Origin: Fomitopsis serialis
Taxonomy: Eukaryota; Basidiomycota; Agaricomycetes; Polyporales; Fomitopsidaceae
Reading direction: 5' to 3'
DNA: 64,000 bases
NCBI RefSeq assembly: GCF_022376445.1
Contig: NW_025954990.1
Span: 186,001-250,000, forward strand
Shown: positions 51,188 to 62,573 of the stretch, one piece after another
How the letters are laid out: every line of letters begins with the position of its first letter
Numbering within the stretch: position 1 is the stretch's first letter
The notes under the pieces: model-generated
The model's input: only the letters and a program-made list of their open reading frames with translations
Database searches by the model: none
What the model was told of the DNA's origin: nothing
Program-made: the position numbers and the translations under genes

Positions 51188-54118
51188 ACGCTTGAACCTT
51201 CGTCGGATGTCGGCCTTGCTGGGCGGCATATAGAACATCTCGTTGATTGACCACGACGCGACGCCGGATGCCCGGGAACACGGTTCCGTCCCGGTCTCAG
51301 TCTGTGGCAAAAGGACCAACGCATGACGGACAATAGCGGAACCATACGCTGTCAAGCCCCACCCACGACTCTATCTAATAATATACGACACTCCTACGAC
51401 GCGTATACACACCTATAGTAACTAATCGATATTCCACCCCTCTCTCGACTCACGGGTTCGGCTGCCGCAGATGTCCATCGAAAGCAACATGCAGTGTGCG
51501 ACGGACGATGTCAATGCGCTCTACCGCCCGCCCTGAAGCTCTGTCACATGCGAAGCAGCTCGTCGGCAATACAGTGGCCTTCCAACCTTCCAACCCTTGG
51601 CATTGGCTCGCTCCGCAATGATGTCGTTGGGCGTATCTGGCGGTCCTGCTACAGCTGCCTTGAACGCTTCCCTGCGGAACGTGCTCCATAAGATTAAGCC
51701 TGGGTCCTGGCCGCGAGTCGCCTTAGAGAGGCATTGCCGTCGACGTTGGGCGCTGCTACATGTGCACACGACAACGTGTTGGCACAAATGGCTCGATAGC
51801 TCCTTTGAAGAGGGTGTCAATACGCCCTGAGGGTCGCCATTCCCGCGTCTGCAGTCGTTCTCGCCCACCCGGAGATCGTCTGTAATAGCTCTCGTGCGTA
51901 TCTTTCCTTTTTGCTGACGATCATACCGATGTGACGCTTAAAGGTTCGCGTTCTTCTATCTCTTCCAGAGCTTGGCTTCCAAGAACACCATTATGGCTCC
52001 CAGAATGGTATTAAAAAGGTAGAACGCCGTCCCCTGAGAACATCAGCATGCTCCCGGCATACTAGAACAGGTCGCCACGATCATGACCTCATCCCAGGTG
52101 TGTCTGCCAGCCAACACTCTGGGCCTCCACGCAGCCACGTAAGTGAAATCAACCGGTATATCCACCGGTCGGTAGTTAGATGTCTCATATCACGCAGGTA
52201 AGCGTTGACTGCACTCTTACCTTCGCAGATCTGGAAGAGCGCTGCCGTAATATTCCGCATCCCGTTCTCACTACCGCGGCGGTTGAGCGCCATTAGGACG
52301 GGCACCGGTCATGCGCCGCGGACTCTGCCTTTGGAAACTCCCGTTGAAGTGAGTCTGATGCTCTCTGAAGCTCTACAAATATGAAGACTAGCAATGGAGC
52401 TGCTCTCACAATCATGTCCCGCATGCGCGCCGTCGTGCTTCGCGCGACTGGAACCTTCGGGTCGACCCTTTCCCGGAGTCTGGACACTAATCGTCCAGCC
52501 CATTCGCAGGAGCTCCGCTGTCAGGTTTGCTGTCCGCCGTGGATATTATTAACGATGCAGCGTCCCATGTGCATGTGAGGGTTCGAGTCATCGTTCGGTT
52601 GACTTCTCCCGCGATGCTCGCCGGCTGTCGAAAAGACTTGCATCTTGAGGTGACAAACGTGGCGTTAGCGTGCTGGAACCATCGTACGTGATCTGTCATA
52701 CGTGTCGGCGGTGTGATTGAGTTCATGTGTCTTTTTCTCCCACCTGGCTTCCTCCCTAGCGTGCCGCCCCACTTCATATGCTGCGTATCCTCAGACGCAC
52801 AAGACGATCCGCTGCACAGGTCCGGTAGGCCTAAATGATTCCGGGCGCGAGTAGTGGCGTTGTTCTGATCTGGCCCTGGTGGACTTGCTGACGACTTCCC
52901 TATTCGTGCTAGCTCCGATGCTCTGGGCATCAGTGGTGGCACGGCAAAGAAAGCATTGTTTCCTCCACGGACAAGGGTTGCTGTGAAATGAACGCTCTTT
53001 CACACAGCTTCACGGGCAGGGAAAGTGGGCCTTGGAGCATCATCCGCGGCCTAGGAAAGGCTTCAAACTCCTTTGTCAGTCGCAAAAGGCGTCCTTCGAC
53101 ATCTTTTCCAAGATGCCTCTGCATCGTGGGAGAAGCATGGGGAATGCTTTGCACTCTCGAAGTCTTTTCTGCCCGAGAAATGATGGTATCTTTGCACTGT
53201 GGGTATCTCACACAATGGGTGGGCGCGCTGATCGTGCAGGATGGCGGAGTTAGAGGCTGGCGCACTTGTCGCCGCCCATGGCCCGCCAATTTGTCGACTT
53301 ACCCCACGCTCAATCTTATCAAAACGTTGCTGGCGTCGATTAGATGGGGTGCATTGCCGCACGCCCGCGAGCCTGATATGGGCGACAATTCGCGGGAGCA
53401 TTGCGGGAGCGATCGCGATTCGCCTTTCGGCGGAGGACGAGTGGCCGACATCGATTCATTGTTCCGGTGGAACGTTTTAGCAGTAGTCAATCTGCAGCTA
53501 AGACTCATTTAGTGAGACGTCGCACCGGGGCTCAGTGCCAACGCGGCGTGCACCCGTGGCCTGGGCTGCTGGGCAGCGGCTATCAACCATCACAGGGCGA
53601 TGTGATTAGAGTTCCCGGTAGAGCGCGGAAATTCGCTCTGGAGAGCAGCGGAAAAGATGCAGGAAAGGGGGACGGCGGCAATCAGCCTGAGCACATTGGC
53701 TGGCGATGCTGCTGGTGCCTGCCAAATAGCCTCTGCGGGGGCTTCGGTGTCTGGAACTCGGATGAAACTGCGGAACTAAGTGTTTGCGGACGTGCAATCT
53801 CGACAATTGCGGCTAGTGCAGCCGGGCGTGCGGGCGTGCCCCGCAACTGTTCTGCCCGTCTGCGCCTGGCGGGCGAGGGGTGCGTCGCGAGGGCAGCGCA
53901 GGGGCGGGAGCTGCAGGCTGGGCGTGAGTGAGTGACGGTGACTGATCGTTTCTGTACGATTTCATTCCCCGATCTTCCGGCGCGGCCCATTTGAATTTTG
54001 CCCGTGCGGCCAACTCTATACAAACTCAATCGCATCTGCTCAGATTCGGGGATCCCCTGCGGTTACGCCCTGGAGGCTGCCACCCTCGGTCGTTGCACAC
54101 TCAGCGCTACATCCATAA
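51188..54118. other. Gene-poor 2.9 kb upstream of the WOPR regulator
   Basis: No gene is recognised on either strand. A few ORFs look faintly exon-like, for example minus-strand 52305-52200 (MALNRRGSENGMRN...), but I could not join them into a known family. The largest ORF (53401-53931, plus) is Arg/Gly/Ala-rich without motifs. It may be a long regulatory region of the transcription factor gene or a gene too damaged to read. Confidence 0.4.
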
Positions 54119-54126
54119 TATATATA
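54119..54126 (+). promoter_or_regulatory. TATA box and pyrimidine tract of the WOPR gene
   Basis: TATATATA lies 60 bp upstream of the start codon and is followed by a C/T-rich stretch (54127-54180), the arrangement common at strong fungal core promoters. Confidence 0.55.
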
Positions 54127-54185
54127 CCCCTCCCTCTCCCCCCCTGGCCACATCCCCTCCACACTTGCCGCCCCGACACGCTGCG

Positions 54186-55727
54186 ATGCAACAGCCCACT
54201 CTCCAGAGCGTCCGCGTCCGCTCCACGCGCGATGCATGCCAAATATTCTACGCCGTCGCACGCAATGCCCTCCGTATGACCACCCACCGCCTCGATGCGG
54301 AAGAGCGCCGAGCGTAAGCCGTCCCTGCCTACCGACGAAACCCCAATTCACCGTGAGTCTCATTTAGAATCAAGTCAGGCAACGTCTATGTCTGGGAGGA
54401 ACGCTGCGCCAACGCGGAAGCCACCGGTATGGGTATGGAACGATGGTCAGTGGTCTGAGCAATTAGTATCATCTGTCCCACTGAAGCGGCACTTCGTGCA
54501 GGACTGACGGCATGGGCTGGGGCCCCAGTCGTGTCAGAGACGTGAGTACCCTCGACTGTTGTCTTTCGTCGTCGTCAAGCTGACGATCACATGCCAGGAC
54601 TTTCTGTTCTATCACCAGCGAGAGAGCGGTCTAAACGAGGATTCAGGTCCGGCTCGGTGGGCGACCATGATGAAGTAGGTCGTCTCTTGCCTGATATATA
54701 CATCGCCTCTGATGGACGGTATCTGTGTGTTCCAGGGGCCGCGAGCCTCGCGGCGGAAAGTCGACGCTCGCCCGCTCGGACGCTGAGCGCCTGATTAAGC
54801 AAACATACAGCGTCCACGTCTCCTTGCCCGAGGACAGGCCGCGAGGAGTCACCCGCAAATGGCATCTCAGTCAGTACAGCATCCGCTTCTGTTGAACGCT
54901 CGCTTATGTGGGCTACAGCTGCATACTTCAGCCAGACCACATTGGATAGTCTCGGCACCATTGACGAGATTCGGAACGTGGGTGATGTGCCCTCACCTGA
55001 AGGTTGGTTCCGAAGTGCCCGTGCGAGCAAGGGCAAACGGGCGGAGACAGGTTCAGGCGACGAGCTCGTCTCCGCTCAAGACCCGTGGGGCCTCGGATTC
55101 CAGCCTTCGCCGAGCCATGGGATGTCTCAGTTCCCCGTCGAGCCTGCCTTTGCTACGCAAGGCATGCAGTTTGTCGGGCCAGCTTCAGTTGGCCAAGGCC
55201 AACACCCTGCCTACACCTACGGCCATCGACAGACGGCTCGCGCCGATTACCCTCCCGTCGCGGGCACAAGCGTGCAAGCGTACGGCGCCTCACAACCCTC
55301 CGCGCGCCCACATCTGCCAACGTTGCAGGACGCTGGCCTTAAATCCTACCGAGACCCCTCACCACTCAACTTCACCTCATCGAACTCCGCATCTTCCTCG
55401 TCGGACTACGACGCCTCCCCACGCCTCCCCTTCGCATCGCCTCTCACACCACCGCCCGTCAACACGCACCCCAAGGCCGTCGCAACGCACCCAGAGCGAT
55501 CTTCAGGCGGACCGCGTGACCTCGTCCCGCTCGACGTGCTGCAGGCTGCCTCGCGCATACCGCGCGACCCGGTTGACGAGCAGTTCCTACGGAAGCTTTC
55601 CAAGTCGCGTATCCGCAACGCGGACGTGCCGCGCTCGCTCGCTGGCTCGCCCCACGAGCGGCTCGGCGCGCCAGGTTTCGACGGCGACGACAGAAAACCG
55701 CGCATCACCTTGCAAGCGGAGTGGTGA
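54186..55727 (+). CDS. WOPR (Gti1/Pac2) transcription factor
   Basis: Fungus-specific DNA-binding regulator; relatives (Wor1, Ryp1, Gti1, Pac2) control morphology and development. Six exons: 54186-54313, 54368-54445, 54502-54541, 54598-54674, 54736-54869, 54919-55727; 421 aa. The first WOPR half reads QSVRVRSTRDACQIFYAVAR, SGNVYVWEERCANAEATG and MERWTDGMGWGPSRVRD FLFYHQ; the second half reads RLIKQTYSVHVSLPEDRP and RKWHLTAYFSQTTLDSLG. The C-terminal ~200 residues are Ser/Pro/Gln-rich and low-complexity, as expected for an activation region. The frame is intact, in contrast to genes just to the left. It stands alone between about 3 kb and 2.2 kb of gene-poor DNA. Which WOPR subgroup it belongs to is not clear. 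Confidence 0.93.
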
Positions 55728-57962
55728 AGGCCGCGGCTGTGCGACTGTCGTCCTCGCCGCGCGCGGGACCCTCAAAAATCCCCCCTTGTATACTCTATTC
55801 GTAATGGTTAACGGACGCTGAACCAAAACGCTAGCTATACCCCGCATATGTACATGTACTACATACACAGCAGGCCCACCCGCCTTGTAGCTCGCTCTGA
55901 TATCGCAGCGCTTTCGAGGACGCTTCGCCCCCGTGCCCCGCCGCCCACCCTATGCATGTGCCCCTTGTAGCCCTCACCGCGGCCCCCCTGCCCTGCAAGC
56001 TCTAACAGCACTGCGTCCCGCACCTGCCTAATGTGACTGGGAGGCGAGTGGCTGATCGACCCTGACCCGGTCCGGGAGACGCATGGTCGGGTGAATCGCA
56101 TTCTACGATCAGTGGAAACACCACCGCTTCTCCGTGCGTGTACGTACACCCCTGGCCGTTGCCGTGATCTGAATAGAGTTTCCTTCCGTCGGGCGGTAAT
56201 GCTGCTTGGACACCGGGCGCACCACCCAGCTGCAGCCCTGCTGTGCGGATCCGCCGTGCCATTCACAGAGAGCGTCGACAACAGATGGGCCGACAGGGCG
56301 GTGCTCATGTGCGCCCGGGGTTTGCGCCCGCCGAAGAAAGATACATTGCTGGTGCGTGCGGTCGCGCGATAGAGTTCCTCGTCAGCAAGACACCAAGGGT
56401 GCAGTAGTCGCGCGCGTGCTAGTAGGTCACATTGGATGGAATACAGTGGACGGGGTAGAACTCTGATTCGCCCTCAGGCAGATCATGAGATAGCCAGAAC
56501 GCTTCCACTGCCCCGTCACCTTTTGGTAACAGAGATGCTCAGTTCGTGGACAGCACCCAGCTGGCGCCGCCCGCGATCCGCTCGCGCTACCCTGCCGAGT
56601 AAGTATCCGTGGGACGTACGGGCGAGCCCCGATCCCTGCCAATGCGGATGGCAAGACTGGGGAAATGATGTCCGCCGTCCGCCGGAGGGGCCCGCATCCC
56701 ATCAGTCTGTTGGTCGGCGTATGTCGCGCGGCGCCTGCCTACGCGAGGGCCGCACTGCGTGACTCGGACGGACAAGGTTTTCCATCGTCTCCCGTCAGGA
56801 TCTTCTGTGCGATCCAGATCCCCCGGCGGCGCTCGTCCATCGGGTAACTCTCCCGGTCATTGCCAGGCTTCCGCGCGATCACCCGCGTGCCCGGATCGCA
56901 TAGCGGCTCTGGTCGTCTCCATACATAGGTCCGTGTGCACAGCGCACCTCGTAAGGGGCCCTCTCGCCGCGAAGCGGGCGTGGTACCGGTACGTGCCAAC
57001 GTATCAGCCTGGGATGCGTGCGTGTCAGCTCACGATACCCCGGAGTCCAGTAATTCTGTGACGACGACAGGCACCGCTTTACGGGAGCGTCTTACCGTCC
57101 AGGACCGCTTGGGGTGGTCGCATTGCCCGCATGCATCCGTTCTAGACCTCAGGCTAGCGATTCAGATGCGGACAATCCTTTTGTTCGGCGTGGCGTAGTG
57201 GGCGCTGCACGCCAGCTGTCTATGGCATCCGTCTGGACGAGGAAACAATAGAAATGTTAGTAGAGATTTAGTCCAGAATGATGGGATGCTCTCCACTCAA
57301 CACTGAAGCGTATCCGCTCTTCCGCCTAGATGCGTTGCATAATAGTGAGCCGCGAAGCACACCGGGCGCCTAATTCAGTACGAATTCGAGGAACACCAGA
57401 AAGCTTCGAGATCATGCATAGCGCCCAGAGTCCGTGGATAACTGACTGGCGGTCATGGCTCAGTTGGCTCCCCGCTGTCCCACCAAGCGTCGCTTGACAT
57501 GCTCTCAGCACCATTCAATTACTGTGCTTCACTTCCGCATAGCACAGTTGTCTGTCTTCGGGACTAGCACAGCGATCAGTCAGATATGCTCATAGGGTCG
57601 GCTCTTTGGCAGAGACAGATGTCACAGAAACGGGGTACGTGCACGACGATCATATGGCAAACTCATCGTTTCACCACAAGACCCACGTCCCCCATCTCCG
57701 GATACATGAGCTGAGATTCCGAGTTGTTGGCTCCCAAGCTAGGGTCGATGCATGCGGGGAGCCCCAGATCGCAGGCAATTCGTACTGCCGCCAATACCGG
57801 ATCTTGATGGTCAACGATGTCTAGCACTTGCGTGGATTCTCCCCGATCCATATATTGCGCGAACCACTCACGAAAGGGTCATCAATACACGCTGTTCGCT
57901 GTTTGGGCAAAACACGTCGCTTCCTGGATTGTCCGTGCAGTGCCCGTTAACACAACCATGGA
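55728..57962. other. Gene-poor 2.2 kb between WOPR and MutY
   Basis: I found no gene that I can name. Two minus-strand ORFs have a protein-like composition: 57851-57663 (VLDIVDHQDPVLAAVRIAC...) and 56999-56739 (YPMDERRRGIWIAQKILTG...). They lack clear links by splicing. The stretch should include the 3' ends of both flanking genes. Confidence 0.35.
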
Positions 57963-60166
57963 TCAAATGACATCTCCCCACAGCTTCCGGGTCTGGTTCC
58001 AGACCTTGAGGACACCAGTGCCAATGCTATGCAAAGAGAGAAAGGAAAGGTCAACCCGACGATCCACGCTAGACTGTTCAGGACACTCACTTAGCATCGA
58101 TGACGTCGTCCATGGGCATCCACATCGCCCGTAGGGACGTTTCGGACTGACGAGGCTCTGGCTGGCTGAGTTTGGACGGGGCGTTCCGTGCGTTAGTCGT
58201 CTTCTTGCCGCCCGCATTGACCGTGCGCTTAGCTGGACCGCCGACCGGTGAAGGCAGGCTTAGCGATGCTAGGCACGGAGGCCCAGCGCCGCCACCTTCC
58301 AAAACGACCCACTGTATCCGATACGTCTTCTTGATGTGGGAGAAAATGTGGATGACATCGCCGGCAGGTTCAATCTTCACGATCCGCAGTGCGCTCGAGT
58401 CTTCTGAGTTGGAAGATGCCTTATACGTCTGATCTCCCGAGGTTCTTGCGGCGTATTGCGGGAGTGAGACGGCGAGGATGCCAGACAAAAGCGTGTGTGG
58501 TATCTCGATCTGTTCTGCGGACGTCGTAGTCACAGGGACATTGGGTGCGGTGGGAAAGTCGTGCAGGCCGGCCAGGAGTCCTACGCATAGGAGGCCGGTG
58601 GACATCAGCGTGGGCCACGCAGCAGATAGTCGTTCGAGATGAAGACACCAGAAGAGATGCGGCTGACTCACCGCCTTCTGGACGCCGAACTAGCAAGAAC
58701 CACCGCTCGCCATCGGCGTGGTGACGCCACTCGATAACGTTCACGATGTCCAGTTCTTCCCGGACTTTCTTCTTGACCACTTTCATAGGGAAACTCGTCA
58801 CCGGGCTGCGAGCCGGTAGGGATTCGCAGAGCGCACATAACTCCTCGATATCCCCCACCTGGCCTGTACCGTTCGACGCTTCACTGGCCAGCGCCTGAAC
58901 ACAGGTTAGCAGTCCATAACTCGTGCGCGTCATGCATGCTGTCTGTCTTACCTTCGTGTCTGAAGCGCTCTGCAGTTTGTATGCATGGCACCACGGCTTG
59001 ACGGGACAAGAACCGCACTGTGGATCGCGAACCTTACACACAGTGGCTCCCAATTCAATCAGGGCCTGGTTGAGGTCTCCCGGATGTGTGCAGCCGTTCA
59101 CTAAGTCTGTCGCTCCACCCCATAGGAGATCAAGGGTCTCTTTTCCCTTCGGCGGTGCATGGATTGCTAGTAGACGACTGAGAAGCCTGTGCACGTTCCC
59201 GTCTAACTAGAAGCAGTGAAGCAAGCCGTTCGGACGCGCCCAGCGGAGTTGTCATCTGAATAGGCATCGAGCTTGAAACGAGATTAACTCACGACAGGGA
59301 CGCATTGATTGTAAGCAATTGAACATATGGCTCCAGCACTATACCTGCCGATCCCGGGTATGTGTGCCTCCATGTCTTTCGCGTTATCGGGTAGGCGGCC
59401 GCTGAACTGCTCTACGGCCTTCTGAGCGCCACTCAGTAGACGGGCGGCGCGCGAGTAGTAGCCTAAGCCTTTCCAGAGGCTATTCACAGTCTCGATGTCG
59501 GATGCCGCCTGACAGTAAACAATGAAAAGGTTGGTCATCGCTTTCTGCTCCCGGGACGTACCAAGTCTCTGATTGTCGGAAATCTATTCATTGACAGTTT
59601 GCGTCAGACCACAATGATCCTAGAAAGGCGGTCAACGTACTTTGCCATCCACTTGTTGTAGTACGGTATCACGGTACTGACTTGCGTCTGCTGAAGCATG
59701 ATTTCCGAGATCCACACCTGGGAAAACATAATGTAACGCTGGTGAGCCTCAACATAATATGATGTCGCAGAGGGACTAGTCCAACCTCGTATGCCCTCTG
59801 AGCGCGTTCTCCTGCATCCAGTTTTGTGTCATAGGGTTTCCGCCACGGCATGCCCCGAGACTCATGAACTCCTTCATACCAATTGAGCAATGCTTCCCGG
59901 ATGGCTTTAGGTTCGGCCACGACGTGTATAGCAGCTGTGTGTGACGGCCCTGGTGCTGTTGTAGTTGGGCTGACATCTTCCACATCTTCGTCCGGCTCTC
60001 CGACGTCAAGTTTTCTGCGTTTCGTCTTTCTCTTCTTGATGTTCTGGACACGTTTTGTTGTAAAACTTGCCCGCGTCGCAGATGTCTTGGAAGACTCTGG
60101 CTCATATCCATCGCTGTTGTCCTCGCTGTACTCGCTGTCAGACACCACCACGCGTTTTCTGCCCAT
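57963..60166 (-). CDS. A/G-specific adenine DNA glycosylase (MutY/MYH)
   Basis: Base-excision repair enzyme that removes adenine opposite 8-oxoguanine. Eight exons: 60166-59786, 59717-59641, 59583-59562, 59508-59293, 59206-58952, 58894-58672, 58580-58091, 58026-57963; 575 aa. The N-terminus [12 protein letters not shown] with KKRKTKRRK is a likely nuclear signal. The catalytic core shows [19 protein letters not shown], the helix-hairpin-helix around [19 protein letters not shown] and [16 protein letters not shown], and the 4Fe-4S cysteines [17 protein letters not shown] (C-x6-C-x2-C-x5-C). The C-terminal MutT-like domain carries LLAGLHDFP and [14 protein letters not shown], which reads 8-oxoG. 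Exon 3 is 22 nt. All phases agree and the frame is intact. It is divergent from ERV29 over 425 bp. Confidence 0.95.
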
Positions 60167-60591
60167 CTTTGTTGTAGAGACACGGGTTCAAGGTATCGTT
60201 GTCCGAGTCGCGTTCGCGGTGGTGGCTGATGTTCAGAAGTTCAGGCGCTCAACGCGTCTACGTACAACGCGTATCGCGCCACTTGCGCGCGCCCGATCAA
60301 ACTGCAAGTCGAACACTGGTGCAAGTTACTGTTCTGCAGGCTCGGAGTTACGGGGCGATGTTGGAAGGCAAAGCCGGTCAATCCATGATGCTGTGCGCAA
60401 GTCAATAAATCAATTTATTTTGTACTTGCGACATACCGTGCTGCTCAGGCTGTAACAGCTCGTCGACATCAAAGCCATCAAGCCGGAGGCGGTGCACCAG
60501 GAAAGGCATGTTAGTTCTCACGGGCCTGACACGTCGCCCCGCGTCTTGCTCGCCCGCTAGCTCGCCTTCTCCAACTTGCACCCATCACGCC
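60167..60591. promoter_or_regulatory. Divergent promoter between MutY and ERV29
   Basis: A 425-bp region between two start codons on opposite strands. It contains a C/T-rich tract close to the ERV29 start. No known box stands out clearly. Confidence 0.35.
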
Positions 60592-61865
60592 ATGTCTGCT
60601 CGCATTTCTCTCGCCCGCCCGGCGCAGGCCACCGCTAGCTACACCCCCGACCCCCACGGCTTTGGCAACTCACGATCTTCTAATGGCTACAGAGCCGCGA
60701 ATCCTGACGACCCGATCGAGAAGCTACGCGCGTTCGCCCAGACGGTAGAGGAGAACATCGACATCTATGCGCAGCCTTTGAGGCCCCATCTGCCAGCAAT
60801 AGGCCGATTTCTGATTGTCATTACTTTCCTGGAGGATTCCCTGCGAATCATAACACAATGGAGCGACCAGCTGTGGTACTTGCAGAAGTTCGTGTGCAGG
60901 CGCGGTATATGCTTAGATTGTGGAGGCTAATCCTTCTATGTCACACAGGCATCGCCATTTCATCTGGGGCTTCTCACATATCTTCCTGTTGATTAATGTG
61001 CTCGTAAGTGGACGTGACAGCTCTGTTTTGATATAATGCAGACTCGCCGGAACCTTGTCAGACCATGCTTATCGGGTCTGGTGCTGTCATCGTCAAGAAG
61101 CACTCAGAGTATGCCGTCGGTGGTCTCCTTGGGGTCGTGGTTATGCAAGCGTTCGGATACGGGCTCATCTTCGACCTCAACTTCTTCCTCCGCAACCTGA
61201 GCGTGATCGGTGGTCTGCTCATGGTGTTTACGGACTCCATGTACACGCGCAAGAAGATATTCGCTGGTCTTCCTTCTATGAGCGAGACCGACCGCAAGAA
61301 ATAGTGCGTTTTTCTGCGTCATGCATTGCCAAGCTGAGGACTGACGCCGGAACAGCTTCCTGCTCGCCGCCCGTGTACTACTGATCTTCCTGTTCCTTGG
61401 ATTTATCATCCGGGGACAGTGGAGCTTCGGTCGCGCTATCGTATCGGTCGTTGGACTGGGAGCGTGCGGCATGGTCGCAGTTGGCTTCAAGGCCAAGTGG
61501 TCGGCTGCTTTCCTCGTGATTATCCTGTCCGTCTTCAATGTGTTCATCAACTCCTGGTGGAGCGTCCACTCCGCTCATCCCCAGAGGGACTTCCTGAAGT
61601 AAGTTTGGCTCGCATTTGCTACGCGTACCTCTTGCTGACAGACATTTTCCAGGTACGACTTCTTCCAAACACTATGTGCGTACTAGACATAAGTGCCCCT
61701 GTATGAGTCGTGGGCTAATCAAACGCTCTCACTATAGCGATCGTCGGTGGTTTGATCCTTCTAGTCAACATGGGTCCTGGTACGTTATCCACTATGTGCA
61801 CGCAAGCCTTTACTTATTCTTACCTAGGCGGCTTGTCCGTCGACGAGAAGAAAAAGACGTACTAA
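60592..61865 (+). CDS. ERV29: COPII cargo receptor ERV29 / SURF4
   Basis: Multi-span ER membrane protein that loads soluble cargo into COPII vesicles. Seven exons: 60592-60893, 60949-61003, 61062-61303, 61356-61598, 61653-61675, 61738-61779, 61828-61865; 314 aa, the usual length. Seen: FLIVITFLEDSLRIITQW, WGFSHIFLLINVL, AVGGLLGVVVMQAFGYGL, NFFLRNLSVIGGLLMVF, VLLIFLFLGFIIRG, AAFLVIILSVFNVFINSWW and SIVGGLILLVNMGPGGLS. The last residues KKTY form a dilysine (KKxx) ER retrieval signal. For intron 1 I used donor GTGCAG at 60894, which keeps phase; for intron 2 the acceptor at 61061. The frame is intact. Confidence 0.93.
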
Positions 61866-62347
61866 GTCAGGCGTGTGCGATACGCCAGAGTACGGACAAA
61901 GCACTGTTAGGAAGGAGCGTCCTTTCGCTGGGCGTAGGTCGAGGCCAGCGGGCGGGTGGTAATACTGGATTGGAGGGGTCTCACTGTACATGCAACGTCC
62001 CGAAAACTTCATTTGACAGCCCTTTACTTTTTACTATTAACTTATGCGATGACGACATGGCAGCCCTCTGATTCAGAGGGACAATGGCTGTATATGGCCT
62101 CTGGTGTGATTGTGAGTTCGCGGTAAGTCTATATAGACTTAGTCTGAGTAACTTTGGCGGCGAACACATCAGATGATGCTGGTCACTGTCTCTTTCAGTT
62201 CGCGCATGGCTCTACAACGAGTATGTAGGTGTGCTGAGTCGGTGTGCTCACCTATCAAAAACAGTACTTATACCTATTTTGTGCTCCTCGTGAGTCAGTT
62301 AGCATGCAGCCTGGCATACAGTGTCCGAGGGTTTCTCCAAAAGAATA
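61866..62347. other. Intergenic region between ERV29 and tRNA-Glu
   Basis: About 480 bp with no coding signal. It should hold the ERV29 3' end. A TTTT tract near 62335-62340 on the minus strand serves as the tRNA-Glu terminator. Confidence 0.4.
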
Positions 62348-62419
62348 TTCCGACACGGGGAATCGAACCCCGGGCTATCGCGTGAGAGGCGATAATGTTA
62401 GCCACTACACCATATCGGA
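62348..62419 (-). tRNA. tRNA-Glu(CTC), second copy
   Basis: 72 nt, no intron, anticodon CTC at 62386-62384. Base for base the same as the plus-strand copy at 29689-29760. T-arm, D-arm and acceptor all pair. Confidence 0.95.
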
Positions 62420-62573
62420 CTTCCTCTTGACAATGACATGTGCTTATCCACTCAAACTCCGGCTGTCTGCGTCGGTGCCATGAAACTTTTGACGACTTTC
62501 ATTTGCTCTTGATTTCTTCAGCCACAGTCTGTGTGCATGCACGACAATAATCTGTTCCTGTCGGGAAGAAGAC

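Noticed and set aside
53401..53931. 176-aa plus-strand ORF upstream of the WOPR gene
   Set aside because: Gly/Arg/Ala-rich, no motif, no splice-linked partner; composition matches surrounding non-coding DNA.
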